From: Chitinophaga sp.
GTDB lineage: Bacteria; Bacteroidota; Bacteroidia; Chitinophagales; Chitinophagaceae
Direction of reading: 5' to 3'
Length of the DNA stretch: 64,000 bases
Assembly (NCBI RefSeq): GCF_017745275.1
Contig: NZ_JAGHZS010000006.1
Span: forward strand, 248,001-312,000
The notes under the pieces are model-generated. The model was not told the origin of the DNA. It saw only the letters and a program-made list of their open reading frames with translations, and ran no database searches. Shown in pieces: positions 26,455 to 34,441 of this stretch. A program made the translations under genes and the position numbers. Within the stretch, counting starts at the first letter, position 1. Each line of letters begins with the position of its first letter.

Positions 26455-27765
26455 CTATTTATTCATCTTAATATCTGCACTATCTCCTTTCTGGATGATA
26501 TAGATATTTTTATTTTCGAAGTAGGAAGGGGTTCCTTCTCCTTCTTTCAGATATACCGGCAGGAAATTATAGTTGGTAATTACTTTAGGTGATTCGCTGA
26601 CCATGCCATTGAAGTACACACCATTGTTGTGTAACAGTTTTACAAAGTAGTAAGTCAGATCGAAGCCTTTGTAAGCCATATCTGAGGGACGTGCTTTGTA
26701 AGTTCTACGGAAATAATCATTGATATACCTGCTGTAGGCATCTGTTTTATCGTTGAAGTAAGGCGAAGAATAATATACCTGTAAGCCCTTTAATTCCGGC
26801 TCTTTCAGCTTAATTACATCCCAGGTAGGCATACCAAAGATCTGCAGCGGGTAAGTGGCGGCAGAAACGCTGAGTTTGCGCAACAGGCTTTTAGCACCGG
26901 CTTCATCCAATGCTGTTACAATGATTACGTTGGTACGATCCGTGAGCAGGTATTTGGAAATTTCCTCTGTAGTAGTGCCTTCGTTCCAGATAACTTCTTT
27001 GATTCTGGTTTTCTTTGCATTATCCATTTTTTCATACGACGCTTTGAAGTCGGCAGCCAGCCTGCCTTCGAAGGTAGTGTTCCTACGGAACAGCACGATG
27101 TTTTTATTGGCGAAAGCGTTCTGAACATAGTTTTGGATCGCTTCGCAATGTGTTTTCAGGGTGCTGTTGGAAATATATAAAAAAGGATTGTCGGTGATAC
27201 CGGCGTCATTGGGGAAGGTACCGGACACGAGGTTGATCTCTTTTTCTTTGGCGAAATCGCTGAGTTCTTTCAACTCCGGATTACTGACAGCGCCTATAAT
27301 GAGGTCGGTGTTATCGAGTGTTTTGCTGCGGATCAGGGCAGGAATACTTTGTTTGGCTTTGCTGTCGTACACAGTTACTTTCAGATCGTAGCCTTGCTGT
27401 TGCAGGGAGTCCAATGCCAATTGAGCGCCTTCATAAAATTCCAGTCCGGGTAATACATATTTCGGCATCGTGCGGCCGGGAATATCTGAAGAGGTAGCAA
27501 ATGCGGAGTCAAGGTAAAGTGGTGCAAAGAAGGCGATGTTGTAGGAGGCTTTCTTAACTTCTTTTCCAAAAGCCGGCACGTTAAAAGGAGCTTTCGCTGC
27601 TTCTGATTTCTTTTCTTCAGGTTTTTTGGCCGGGGCAGGTTTGCTTAAAGATGGTGGTGGTCCGTCTACCCGTTTGGTGCTTTTCCTGGTAGAAGAGCAG
27701 GAGCTGACTAATACCAGTAGTACCAGGGCGGATAACAGGAGCTTTATGTTGTTCAAATGGTTCAT
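26455..27765 (-). CDS. Periplasmic substrate-binding lipoprotein (Leu/Ile/Val-binding fold)
   Basis: ATG 27765 is preferred because it opens a lipoprotein signal with the lipobox VSSC (20-23); longer forms lack one. The 436 residues contain a Pro/Lys-rich linker (about 30-60) and then a two-lobed type 1 periplasmic binding fold (segments IAFFAPLYLDSAF, GLEFYEGAQLALD, DLIIGAVSNPELKELS). In Bacteroidota such lipoproteins stand alone, without ABC permease genes, and some carry peptidoglycan-binding modules. The ligand is unknown. It is upstream of the exonuclease-ligase pair but separated by a terminator. Confidence 0.8.
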   Translation of the reverse strand: MNHLNNIKLLLSALVLLVLVSSCSSTRKSTKRVDGPPPSLSKPAPAKKPEEKKSEAAKAPFNVPAFGKEVKKASYNIAFFAPLYLDSAFATSSDIPGRTMPKYVLPGLEFYEGAQLALDSLQQQGYDLKVTVYDSKAKQSIPALIRSKTLDNTDLIIGAVSNPELKELSDFAKEKEINLVSGTFPNDAGITDNPFLYISNSTLKTHCEAIQNYVQNAFANKNIVLFRRNTTFEGRLAADFKASYEKMDNAKKTRIKEVIWNEGTTTEEISKYLLTDRTNVIIVTALDEAGAKSLLRKLSVSAATYPLQIFGMPTWDVIKLKEPELKGLQVYYSSPYFNDKTDAYSRYINDYFRRTYKARPSDMAYKGFDLTYYFVKLLHNNGVYFNGMVSESPKVITNYNFLPVYLKEGEGTPSYFENKNIYIIQKGDSADIKMNK

Positions 27766-27799
27766 AATGGGCGCTAATTTACAAAAATCGTTCCGTAGA

Positions 27800-27922
27800 A
27801 GCTGAAAGCATAAAGCATAAAGCAAAAAGCTATTGTAGCGGATGATAAAGTGGATAAATGTTAAAATTCCTGCTAATCAATCGCTACAATAGCTTTTTGC
27901 TTTATGCTTTATGCTTTCAGCT
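27800..27922. repeat. Perfect 41-bp inverted repeat built of heptads
   Basis: Arms at 27800-27840 and 27882-27922 are exact reverse complements around a 41-base loop. Each arm contains the heptads AAGCATA, AAGCATA, AAGCAAA and AAGCTAT, then TGTAGCG. The element fills the gap between guaA and the lipoprotein gene, both read leftwards, so it lies after guaA. It shares its core with the repeat at 1755-1835. Confidence 0.92.
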
Positions 27923-27933
27923 TTTATAGGGGA

Positions 27934-29472
27934 TTATTCCCACTCAATAGTTGCTGGTGGTTTAGAGCTGATATCGTATACTACACGGTTAATGCCTTTT
28001 ACCTTGTTGATGATGTCGTTAGACATTTTCGCGAGGAATTCATAAGGCAGGTGTGCCCAGTCTGCTGTCATACCATCTACAGAAGTTACGGCGCGCAGTG
28101 CTACGGTGAATTCGTAAGTACGTTCATCGCCCATAACGCCAACGCTTTGTACGGGAAGGAGGATGGTACCTGCCTGCCATACTTTGTCGTATAAACCGGC
28201 TTCTTTCAGGCCTTCTACATAAACCGCATCGGCTTCCTGCAGCATGGTCACCTTTTCAGGCGTGATGGCGCCGAGGATACGAATGGCCAGGCCGGGACCC
28301 GGGAAGGGGTGGCGACCCAGGAAGGTTTCGCTGATACCAATTTCGCGGCCTACGCGGCGTACTTCGTCTTTAAAGAGGAAACGCAGTGGTTCTACCAGTT
28401 GCATGTTCATCTTTTCAGGCAATCCGCCTACGTTATGGTGAGATTTGATGGTAACAGAAGGACCGTTTACAGAAACGGATTCAATCACATCCGGGTAGAT
28501 GGTACCCTGACCGAGGAAGGAAATATCGGTGAGGCTGGTAGCTTCCTGTTGGAAAACATCGATGAACAGGCCACCAATGATTTTACGTTTTTTCTCCGGA
28601 TCGGATACGCCGTCCAGTTTGCCGTAGAAGAGGTCTTTTGCATTTACCCCTTTTACGTTCAGGCCCATGTGTTTATAGGATTCCAGTACGGTTTCAAACT
28701 CATCTTTTCTCAGCAGGCCGTTGTCTACAAATATGCAGAAGAGGTTTTTGCCGATGGCTTTGTGGATCAGTTCAGCAGCTACGGTAGAATCTACTCCGCC
28801 GCTCAATGCCATTACCACGCGTTTGTCGCCCACCTGAGCTTTGATTCTTTCTACTGTTTCGTGTACGAAAGCGGCTGGCGTCCAGTCCTGGCTGCAGTTA
28901 CAGATATGTAACAGGAAGTTGCGCAGGATTTGTTTGCCTTCAAGGGAGTGTGTTACTTCCGGGTGGAATTGTAAACCGAATATTGGATTAGCAGCTACTG
29001 TAGTGCTTTTGAAAGCAGCCACCGGGATATTTTCTGTAGTAGCGATGATATTGAAGCTTTCCGGAATACGTTTAATAGTATCGGAGTGGCTCATCCATAC
29101 CTGGCTTTTGCCAGAGATGTCATATAATAATTTTTCCTCTTTATCACTGTGCTCCATAAAGGCGCGGCCGTATTCGCGGATATTGCTTTTCGCTACTTCA
29201 CCTCCAAAAACTTTGGCCATCATCTGGGCGCCGTAGCAGATACCCAGTACCGGAACTTTGGCCGCAATAGCGGCAATGTCAATGATAGGTGCGTTTTCGT
29301 CATTTACTGAAAACGGACTACCGGATAATATAACACCTTTGATGGTTTCGTCCCAGGCGATGGGCTGAAGACAAGGCTTAATTTCGCAATAAACATTCAG
29401 TTCACGGATGCTGCGTGCAATCAGCTGTGTATACTGTGAACCGAAATCGAGGATAAGTATCTTTTCTGTCAT
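27934..29472 (-). CDS. guaA: GMP synthase (glutamine-hydrolysing)
   Basis: ATG 29472 (MTEKILILDFGSQYTQ) is the family start, giving 512 residues. The class I glutaminase domain has the nucleophile loop GICYGAQM and FHPEV; the ATP-pyrophosphatase domain has SGGVDST; the C-terminal dimerisation domain ends KPPATIEWE. The enzyme makes GMP from XMP with glutamine and ATP. A -7 box lies seven bases upstream of the start. The large hairpin at 27800 follows the gene. Confidence 0.97.
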   Translation of the reverse strand: MTEKILILDFGSQYTQLIARSIRELNVYCEIKPCLQPIAWDETIKGVILSGSPFSVNDENAPIIDIAAIAAKVPVLGICYGAQMMAKVFGGEVAKSNIREYGRAFMEHSDKEEKLLYDISGKSQVWMSHSDTIKRIPESFNIIATTENIPVAAFKSTTVAANPIFGLQFHPEVTHSLEGKQILRNFLLHICNCSQDWTPAAFVHETVERIKAQVGDKRVVMALSGGVDSTVAAELIHKAIGKNLFCIFVDNGLLRKDEFETVLESYKHMGLNVKGVNAKDLFYGKLDGVSDPEKKRKIIGGLFIDVFQQEATSLTDISFLGQGTIYPDVIESVSVNGPSVTIKSHHNVGGLPEKMNMQLVEPLRFLFKDEVRRVGREIGISETFLGRHPFPGPGLAIRILGAITPEKVTMLQEADAVYVEGLKEAGLYDKVWQAGTILLPVQSVGVMGDERTYEFTVALRAVTSVDGMTADWAHLPYEFLAKMSNDIINKVKGINRVVYDISSKPPATIEWE

Positions 29473-29479
29473 GGTGGTG

Positions 29480-29487
29480 CAAAGATA
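29480..29487 (-). promoter_or_regulatory. -7 promoter box of guaA
   Basis: TATCTTTG on the minus strand matches the consensus and ends seven bases before ATG, predicting a very short or absent leader. Confidence 0.5.
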
Positions 29488-29501
29488 AAGTCCTTCCGGC
29501 A

Positions 29502-29536
29502 AATTCGGATTTTGAAATTCAAAATTCAGAAATCTG
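29502..29536 (-). repeat. Heptad array upstream of guaA
   Basis: The words AATTCGG, ATTTTGA, AATTCAA, AATTCAG and AAATCTG follow in 7-base register in the short divergent gap between guaA and the GIN-domain gene. Confidence 0.45.
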
Positions 29537-29564
29537 GCGTACCTTTCTGTTATAATTTAAACCC

Positions 29565-30302
29565 ATGATATCAACAAAATCGCTCCTATGTCTGGCCACC
29601 ATGGCCATTTCAGCAACTGTACTGTTAAATTCCTGCAACGCAATCGGACAAAATCGGGTAAAGGGTAACGGACATGTTACCAAGGAAGAGCGGCAGGTAG
29701 CTGCTTTTCATCGGGTAAAAGCGGAAGGCGTTATGAACGTATACCTGGCGCAAGGCCCGGCCAAAGCGGCTGTAATTGAAGCGGAAGATAATATTATTCC
29801 GTTGATAGAACTGGTAGAAGAAGATGGAAGACTGATTGTAAGGGAGAAGAGAGGCTATAATATCAGCACGCATAAAGGGATCAATGTGTATTTAACGACG
29901 CCTGAAATAGATGAGGTGGCGTTATCAGGTTCCGGTGATGTACAGTTAACGGATAAGTTTACCAGCAGTACACCTGTGAAGGTAGCCTTGTCTGGCTCCG
30001 GCAATGTTAAAGGAGAGCTGACAGCTCCGGCTGTAAAGGCTTCTATTGCCGGTTCCGGTGATATGTACCTGAAAGGGCAAACGAAAGATATAAATGTATC
30101 CATTGCAGGTAGTGGTAACTTCCGTAGCGATGCGCTGCTGGCGGAGAATGTGGACGTGTCTATTGCCGGTAGCGGTGATGCGGATGTATATGCCAGTGTA
30201 AAACTGAATGCAAAAATTGCCGGTTCCGGTGATGTGCATTATAAAGGTACCCCCGAAGTATCTTCTTCTGTAGCGGGTTCCGGGTCTGTTCAGAAAAAGT
30301 AG
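29565..30302 (+). CDS. Lipoprotein with GIN domain (DUF2807)
   Basis: A 245-residue protein with a lipoprotein signal (LLNSC near residue 24). The N-terminal half has the family opening RQVAAFHRVKAEGVMNVYL. The C-terminal half is a right-handed beta-helix built from seven repeats of about 17-20 residues with the cores LSGSGD, LSGSGN, IAGSGD, IAGSGN, IAGSGD, IAGSGD and VAGSGS. Proteins of this class are found at the Bacteroidota cell surface or periplasm; the function is unknown. Confidence 0.87.
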   Translation: MISTKSLLCLATMAISATVLLNSCNAIGQNRVKGNGHVTKEERQVAAFHRVKAEGVMNVYLAQGPAKAAVIEAEDNIIPLIELVEEDGRLIVREKRGYNISTHKGINVYLTTPEIDEVALSGSGDVQLTDKFTSSTPVKVALSGSGNVKGELTAPAVKASIAGSGDMYLKGQTKDINVSIAGSGNFRSDALLAENVDVSIAGSGDADVYASVKLNAKIAGSGDVHYKGTPEVSSSVAGSGSVQKK

Positions 30303-30626
30303 CTATTAATATTTTGCAAATCTTTAACATTTCTAAAATCATATTTCGTACCGTTTATCTGTTTATAGGAATGTTTTAATAAAGCACAACAAGTCCTTGA
30401 GTCCAGGTACAGCATTCGCTAATTGTTCAGAGTTGATGCTGTACCTGGCTGGGGCACAAGCAGTTACCCCTTAATTTCGAACCCCATCTCATCAAGCTTT
30501 CGCGTCAAATTATCATTAAATCACATGAATGATTGCTGTTTTTTTGTATGTTTACAGTTTGAATTGCGGATTTTGCCATTTGAATTGTCGAATTACGTTT
30601 TGAATTGTTGAACTCCTATTCCTTTT
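30303..30626. other. Gap of 324 bases upstream of the dialkylresorcinol cluster
   Basis: No gene is seen. CCAGGTACAGCAT (30403-30415) and ATGCTGTACCTGG (30436-30448) are exact reverse complements around a 20-base loop; there is no T run. Three TTTGAATTG words follow closer to darA (listed separately). The gap probably holds the cluster promoter. Confidence 0.6.
30558..30607 (+). repeat. Three TTTGAATTG direct repeats upstream of the darA-like gene
   Basis: The nonamer occurs at 30558, 30579 and 30599, spaced 21 and 20 bases, so all three face the same side of the helix. The last ends 19 bases before the start codon. They may be regulator sites or part of the heptad-type intergenic repeats. 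Confidence 0.5.
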
Positions 30627-31547
30627 ATGAACGAAAGACCGAAGATCCTGGTGGTATATTATACCCAGACCGGGCAACTGAAAAGGATTATTGATCATGT
30701 GCTGGCCCCTTTAGAAGGCAAAGCAGATATTACGTTCGAGCAGTTGGTGCCTGTAACGCCGTTCCCATTTCCCTGGGGAAAGCAGCAGTTTTATGATACC
30801 ATGCCGGAAACTATTCAAGCTACGCCCCGGGCTATACAGCCGCTGAAAGTAGATGTGAATGCGTCATTTGACCTGGTGATACTGGCTTACCAGCCATGGT
30901 TCTTATCTCCTTCCCAGCCTACGGCAGCCTTTCTGCAAAGCGAAGCTGGAAAACAGTTATTGCGTGGTAAGAAGGTTGTTACATTGCTGGGTAGCAGGAA
31001 TATGTGGCTGAATGCACAGGAAAAGGTAAAACAATACCTGCAACAGGCCGGAGCCAGCTTAGTGGGAAACATAGTATTGGTAGATAAGTCACCGAATCTT
31101 ATTTCCCTGATTACGATTCTGCGTTGGGCATTCAAGGGCAAGAAAGAGGCTACCCGGTTTTTACCTCAGGCGGGTGTGCAGGAAAATGAAATTATTACTG
31201 CTGGCCGTTTTGCCGGTCCTATCGCCTCCGCCCTGGCCAGTGGTAAATGGGAAGAGTTGCATCCTCAATTATTAGCGCTGGATTCAGTAGAATTGCTGCC
31301 CAACCTGGTAGTGCTGGAAGGCAAAGGAATCAGGGCATTCCGCTTCTGGGCAAAGTTTATTAGCGCCAAAGGTGGTCCCGGTGCTCCTTCCCGGCAAGGA
31401 CGGGTATCTATGTACAGAGGATTGTTATTGGTTGGGATTTTTGTGTTACAGCCTATCTCCATCATCACTTCTCTTATACAATTAAATCTAAAGAAGCAGC
31501 AACTGCGTGGCGAGGTTGATTATTATAAGGGAATTACCCTGCGTTAG
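30627..31547 (+). CDS. DarA-like protein (dialkylresorcinol pathway)
   Basis: A 306-residue protein with a flavodoxin-like N-terminal half (LVVYYTQTGQ phosphate loop, then VILAYQPWFLSP, GKKVVTLLGSRNMW) and a C-terminal hydrophobic helix near 270-290. Genes of this type precede darB in dialkylresorcinol and flexirubin clusters, where DarA is thought to aromatise the cyclohexanedione made by DarB. I assign it by neighbourhood plus fold. It is the first gene of the cluster. Confidence 0.75.
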   Translation: MNERPKILVVYYTQTGQLKRIIDHVLAPLEGKADITFEQLVPVTPFPFPWGKQQFYDTMPETIQATPRAIQPLKVDVNASFDLVILAYQPWFLSPSQPTAAFLQSEAGKQLLRGKKVVTLLGSRNMWLNAQEKVKQYLQQAGASLVGNIVLVDKSPNLISLITILRWAFKGKKEATRFLPQAGVQENEIITAGRFAGPIASALASGKWEELHPQLLALDSVELLPNLVVLEGKGIRAFRFWAKFISAKGGPGAPSRQGRVSMYRGLLLVGIFVLQPISIITSLIQLNLKKQQLRGEVDYYKGITLR

Positions 31548-31727
31548 CGCCCCAGCCCGAAGTTGACGCTACGGCGTGATAGTTGTAATTCCAATTAGAA
31601 TTCTATATTTACGTCTGTATACAACGTATATTAAATTAAAATATGTTTATCACCGGGAGCTGACTGGCAAGACAAGGCAGTTCTGATCAGGTTTTACATG
31701 TAGCCTTAAAAGTCGAATAATTTTCAA

Positions 31728-32864
31728 ATGAAGGAAGTTTATATTACCAGGCTGTCTAAATTTTTACCTAACAAGCCTGTTGAAAATGATGAAATGGAGA
31801 GCATTCTCGGCATGGTAGATGGAAAAGCTTCCCGTGCGCGTTTAAAGATCCTGGGTAACAACAAAATCAAAACACGTTACTACTCTTTAGACAAGGAGGG
31901 AAAATCTACGCATTCCAATGCACAGATGACTGCAACGGCAGTAGAACAATTGTTTGATGAGAAATTTCCAATCAGCAACCTGCAGTTACTGGCCTGTGGT
32001 ACTACCTCTCCTGATCAGTTATTACCCAACCATGCCGCAATGGTACATGGCTTGCTGAAATGTCAGCCGGTAGAACTGATTGCAGCTACGGGTGCCTGTG
32101 CCGCCGGGATGCAAGCTTTTAAATATGCCTGGATGTCTGTTCGTTGCGGTAATACTTCCAATGCCGTAAGTACTGGTTCAGAGAAGTTTTCTGCCTGGAT
32201 GTTGGCACAGAAGTTTCAACCCGAAGCAGAGAACCTGAAAAGCCTGGATGAAAATCCGATCATCGCTTTCGAAAAAGATTTTCTCCGCTGGATGTTATCC
32301 GATGGTGCCAGCGCTGCTTTGTTCCAGGATAAACCAAATGAAGACGGCTTGTCGTTACGTGTAGACTGGGTAGAAATCCTGTCATACGCCAACGACCTGG
32401 AAACCTGTATGTATGCAGGAGCCATCAAACAACCCGATGGCAGCACTACCGGATGGATTGATATGACACCGGAAGAGTGGGCACAACACAGTGTATTCTC
32501 CTTTAAACAAGACACCCGTTTATTGGGTAAAAATATAGTTCCTTCCGGAGCAAAAATGTGGAAAGAGCTGGTAGAGCGTCATAACATCAACCTCGAAGAG
32601 CTGGATTTCTTCCTGCCGCATTTATCTTCTGAATTTTTCAGATTGAAGATTGACGAAGAAATTACCCGTTTAGGCGTTCCCGTTAAACTGGAAAAATGGT
32701 TCACCAACCTGGCTGAGGTAGGTAACGTAGGTACCGCATCTCCTTACCTGATGCTGGAAGAGCTGATGAATACCGGCCGCTTTAAGAAAGGACAGAAAAT
32801 AGTGTTAATGGTTCCGGAGAGTGCACGTTTTTCGTACGCTTATGCCCACATCACTGTAGTATAA
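31728..32864 (+). CDS. Beta-ketoacyl-ACP synthase III-type enzyme, DarB-like
   Basis: A 378-residue thiolase-fold enzyme with a full Cys-His-Asn triad: Cys124 in TGACAAG, His298 in LPHLSS and Asn333 in VGNVGT. The N-terminal KFLPNKPVENDEMESILG and the length fit the DarB group, which condenses two acyl-derived chains into a 2,5-dialkyl-1,3-cyclohexanedione. It follows the DarA-like gene after 180 bases of AT-rich sequence with no gene, so it may also have its own promoter. Confidence 0.85.
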   Translation: MKEVYITRLSKFLPNKPVENDEMESILGMVDGKASRARLKILGNNKIKTRYYSLDKEGKSTHSNAQMTATAVEQLFDEKFPISNLQLLACGTTSPDQLLPNHAAMVHGLLKCQPVELIAATGACAAGMQAFKYAWMSVRCGNTSNAVSTGSEKFSAWMLAQKFQPEAENLKSLDENPIIAFEKDFLRWMLSDGASAALFQDKPNEDGLSLRVDWVEILSYANDLETCMYAGAIKQPDGSTTGWIDMTPEEWAQHSVFSFKQDTRLLGKNIVPSGAKMWKELVERHNINLEELDFFLPHLSSEFFRLKIDEEITRLGVPVKLEKWFTNLAEVGNVGTASPYLMLEELMNTGRFKKGQKIVLMVPESARFSYAYAHITVV

Positions 32865-32889
32865 GCCATCACACTTTAAAACTGGCATC

Positions 32890-33288
32890 ATGAAAAAAGA
32901 GGAAGTACCGCAGGATAGCGATAACCTGCATGAAGGTACATTCAAGCAGATTATGTATGCAGTGGATAATTCCGGTAATTATGTGCAGGTGCAGAGTGCA
33001 GGCTGGGAACCGGAGAACATTGCAATGGACCAGGCCTGGGAAGAAGTAAATGAGCGTGTGAAATCAGCCCGCGCCCGCGTGGCAGCAGGTGAAATCAGCC
33101 CTGTAGCCTATTACATGGAAAAAAGCCTGATGGATTTGCCCTTGCTGGCAAGTTATGTAGGTAAATTTCAGTGGCAGGTAAAAAGGCACATGAAGCCAGC
33201 TGTTTTTAAAGGGCTTTCCCAAAAAATGTTGCAGCGCTATGCTGACGCCTTCAAAGTGAGTTTAACAGACCTGATGGAGGCTAAATAG
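32890..33288 (+). CDS. Small protein of unknown function in the dialkylresorcinol cluster
   Basis: A 132-residue soluble protein, 25 bases after the DarB-like gene. Its middle is helical and charged (DQAWEEVNERVKSARARVAAGEISPVAYYMEKSL is the most regular part; only its outline is meant). The last 30 residues (LSQKMLQRYADAFKVSLTDL) look like the final helices of an Xre-type helix-turn-helix domain, so a regulatory or DNA-binding role is possible. I recognise no named family. Confidence 0.7.
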   Translation: MKKEEVPQDSDNLHEGTFKQIMYAVDNSGNYVQVQSAGWEPENIAMDQAWEEVNERVKSARARVAAGEISPVAYYMEKSLMDLPLLASYVGKFQWQVKRHMKPAVFKGLSQKMLQRYADAFKVSLTDLMEAK

Positions 33289-33290
33289 AT

Positions 33291-33404
33291 AATTACGAAT
33301 TATTAATTACGAATTACGGATTTGTGGGTAGATGGTAAACGAGAATATTACCTACGCTTAGATCTACTCACACATCCGTAATTCGTAATTCATAATTCGT
33401 AATT
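33291..33404. repeat. 43-bp imperfect inverted repeat built of AATTACG heptads
   Basis: Arms at 33291-33333 and 33362-33404 pair with only a few mismatches around a 28-base loop. The left arm starts with the heptads AATTACG, AATTATT, AATTACG and AATTACG. It lies inside the cluster, between the small unknown gene and the BtrH-domain gene, and could slow or partly stop transcription there. Confidence 0.9.
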
Positions 33405-33419
33405 CTTTCAAAAAAAGTT

Positions 33420-34424
33420 ATGAGTAATTCTTTCTTCCAACACACACAAACGGCACATTGCGAGAGTGGTGTGATATCAAATTTGCTGGGCCACTATGGT
33501 TTGCAAATTAGTGAGCCTATGGCATTTGGTATTGGTGCAGGCATATTTTTCGGCCATCTTCCCTTTGTAAAGGTCAATGGCGTGCCAGGTACCACCTACC
33601 GGATATGGCCAGGCGCTATTTTTCAACGGGTATGCAAACGCCTGGGTGTGAGAATGGAATCTGAAAAATTCTCTACGCCGGAAAAAGGGATGGCGGCACT
33701 GGACAGGGTGATAGAAGCAGGAATTCCTGTGGGCCTGCAGTCCAGCGTTTATTATCTTACCTATTTCCCAGCTTCTTATCGTTTTCATTTTAATGCACAT
33801 AACCTGGTGGTGTATGGTAAGGAAGACGGGCAATACCTGGTGAGCGATCCTATAATGGATTCCGTGACCACTATTGACGCTGAAAGCCTGGCGCAAGCGC
33901 GTTTTGCCAAAGGATTTCCTGCCCCTAAAGGGAAAATGTACTACCCGGTACATGTACCGCCTACGGCTTCTTTTGAGAAGCCTATCAAAGCAGGTATTGA
34001 ACAGGCTTGTCATTTTATGCTGAAAGTACCGTTGCCAATGTTTGGGGTGAAAGGAATCCGTTTCCTTGCAAAACGTGTACGCAATTATGCAGAAAATCCA
34101 GGCGACCGCAAGGCCACTTTATACCTGGGAAATATTATCCGGATGCAGGAGGAAATAGGTACCGGCGGTGCTGGTTTCCGTTTTCTATATGCCGCATTTT
34201 TACAGGAGGCAGCGGCGTTACTAAAGAAAGATGAGCTGAGTAAGCTGGCCGGAGAACTCACCCAAACCGGTGACCTCTGGCGTAACTTTGCTTTTGCTGC
34301 AGGGCGTGTATGTAAAAGCAGATCGGCAGATAACGTGTCCTACCGGGAACTAAGCGAAATGTTGTTGCAATGTGCCGCTGCAGAAGAGATGTTCTTTAAG
34401 AAACTGGCCCACGTGAAGTGGTAA
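33420..34424 (+). CDS. BtrH N-terminal domain protein, candidate acyltransferase
   Basis: A 334-residue protein. Its first 140 residues match the BtrH domain, a papain-like fold: HCESG with Cys14 at the start, then RFHFNAHNLVVYGK with the candidate His, and LVSDP with the Asp. BtrH in butirosin synthesis moves an acyl group from a carrier protein to its acceptor. The remaining part fits the DUF4872 region that often follows. With a carrier protein gene in the same cluster, transfer of an acyl chain onto the resorcinol is a reasonable but untested guess. Confidence 0.75.
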   Translation: MSNSFFQHTQTAHCESGVISNLLGHYGLQISEPMAFGIGAGIFFGHLPFVKVNGVPGTTYRIWPGAIFQRVCKRLGVRMESEKFSTPEKGMAALDRVIEAGIPVGLQSSVYYLTYFPASYRFHFNAHNLVVYGKEDGQYLVSDPIMDSVTTIDAESLAQARFAKGFPAPKGKMYYPVHVPPTASFEKPIKAGIEQACHFMLKVPLPMFGVKGIRFLAKRVRNYAENPGDRKATLYLGNIIRMQEEIGTGGAGFRFLYAAFLQEAAALLKKDELSKLAGELTQTGDLWRNFAFAAGRVCKSRSADNVSYRELSEMLLQCAAAEEMFFKKLAHVKW

Positions 34425-34441
34425 TTAAACATGAAAGTGAA

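Noticed and set aside
28309..28911. Open frame of 200 codons opposite guaA
   Set aside because: It overlaps a highly conserved gene on the other strand and shows no protein-like motifs or promoter.
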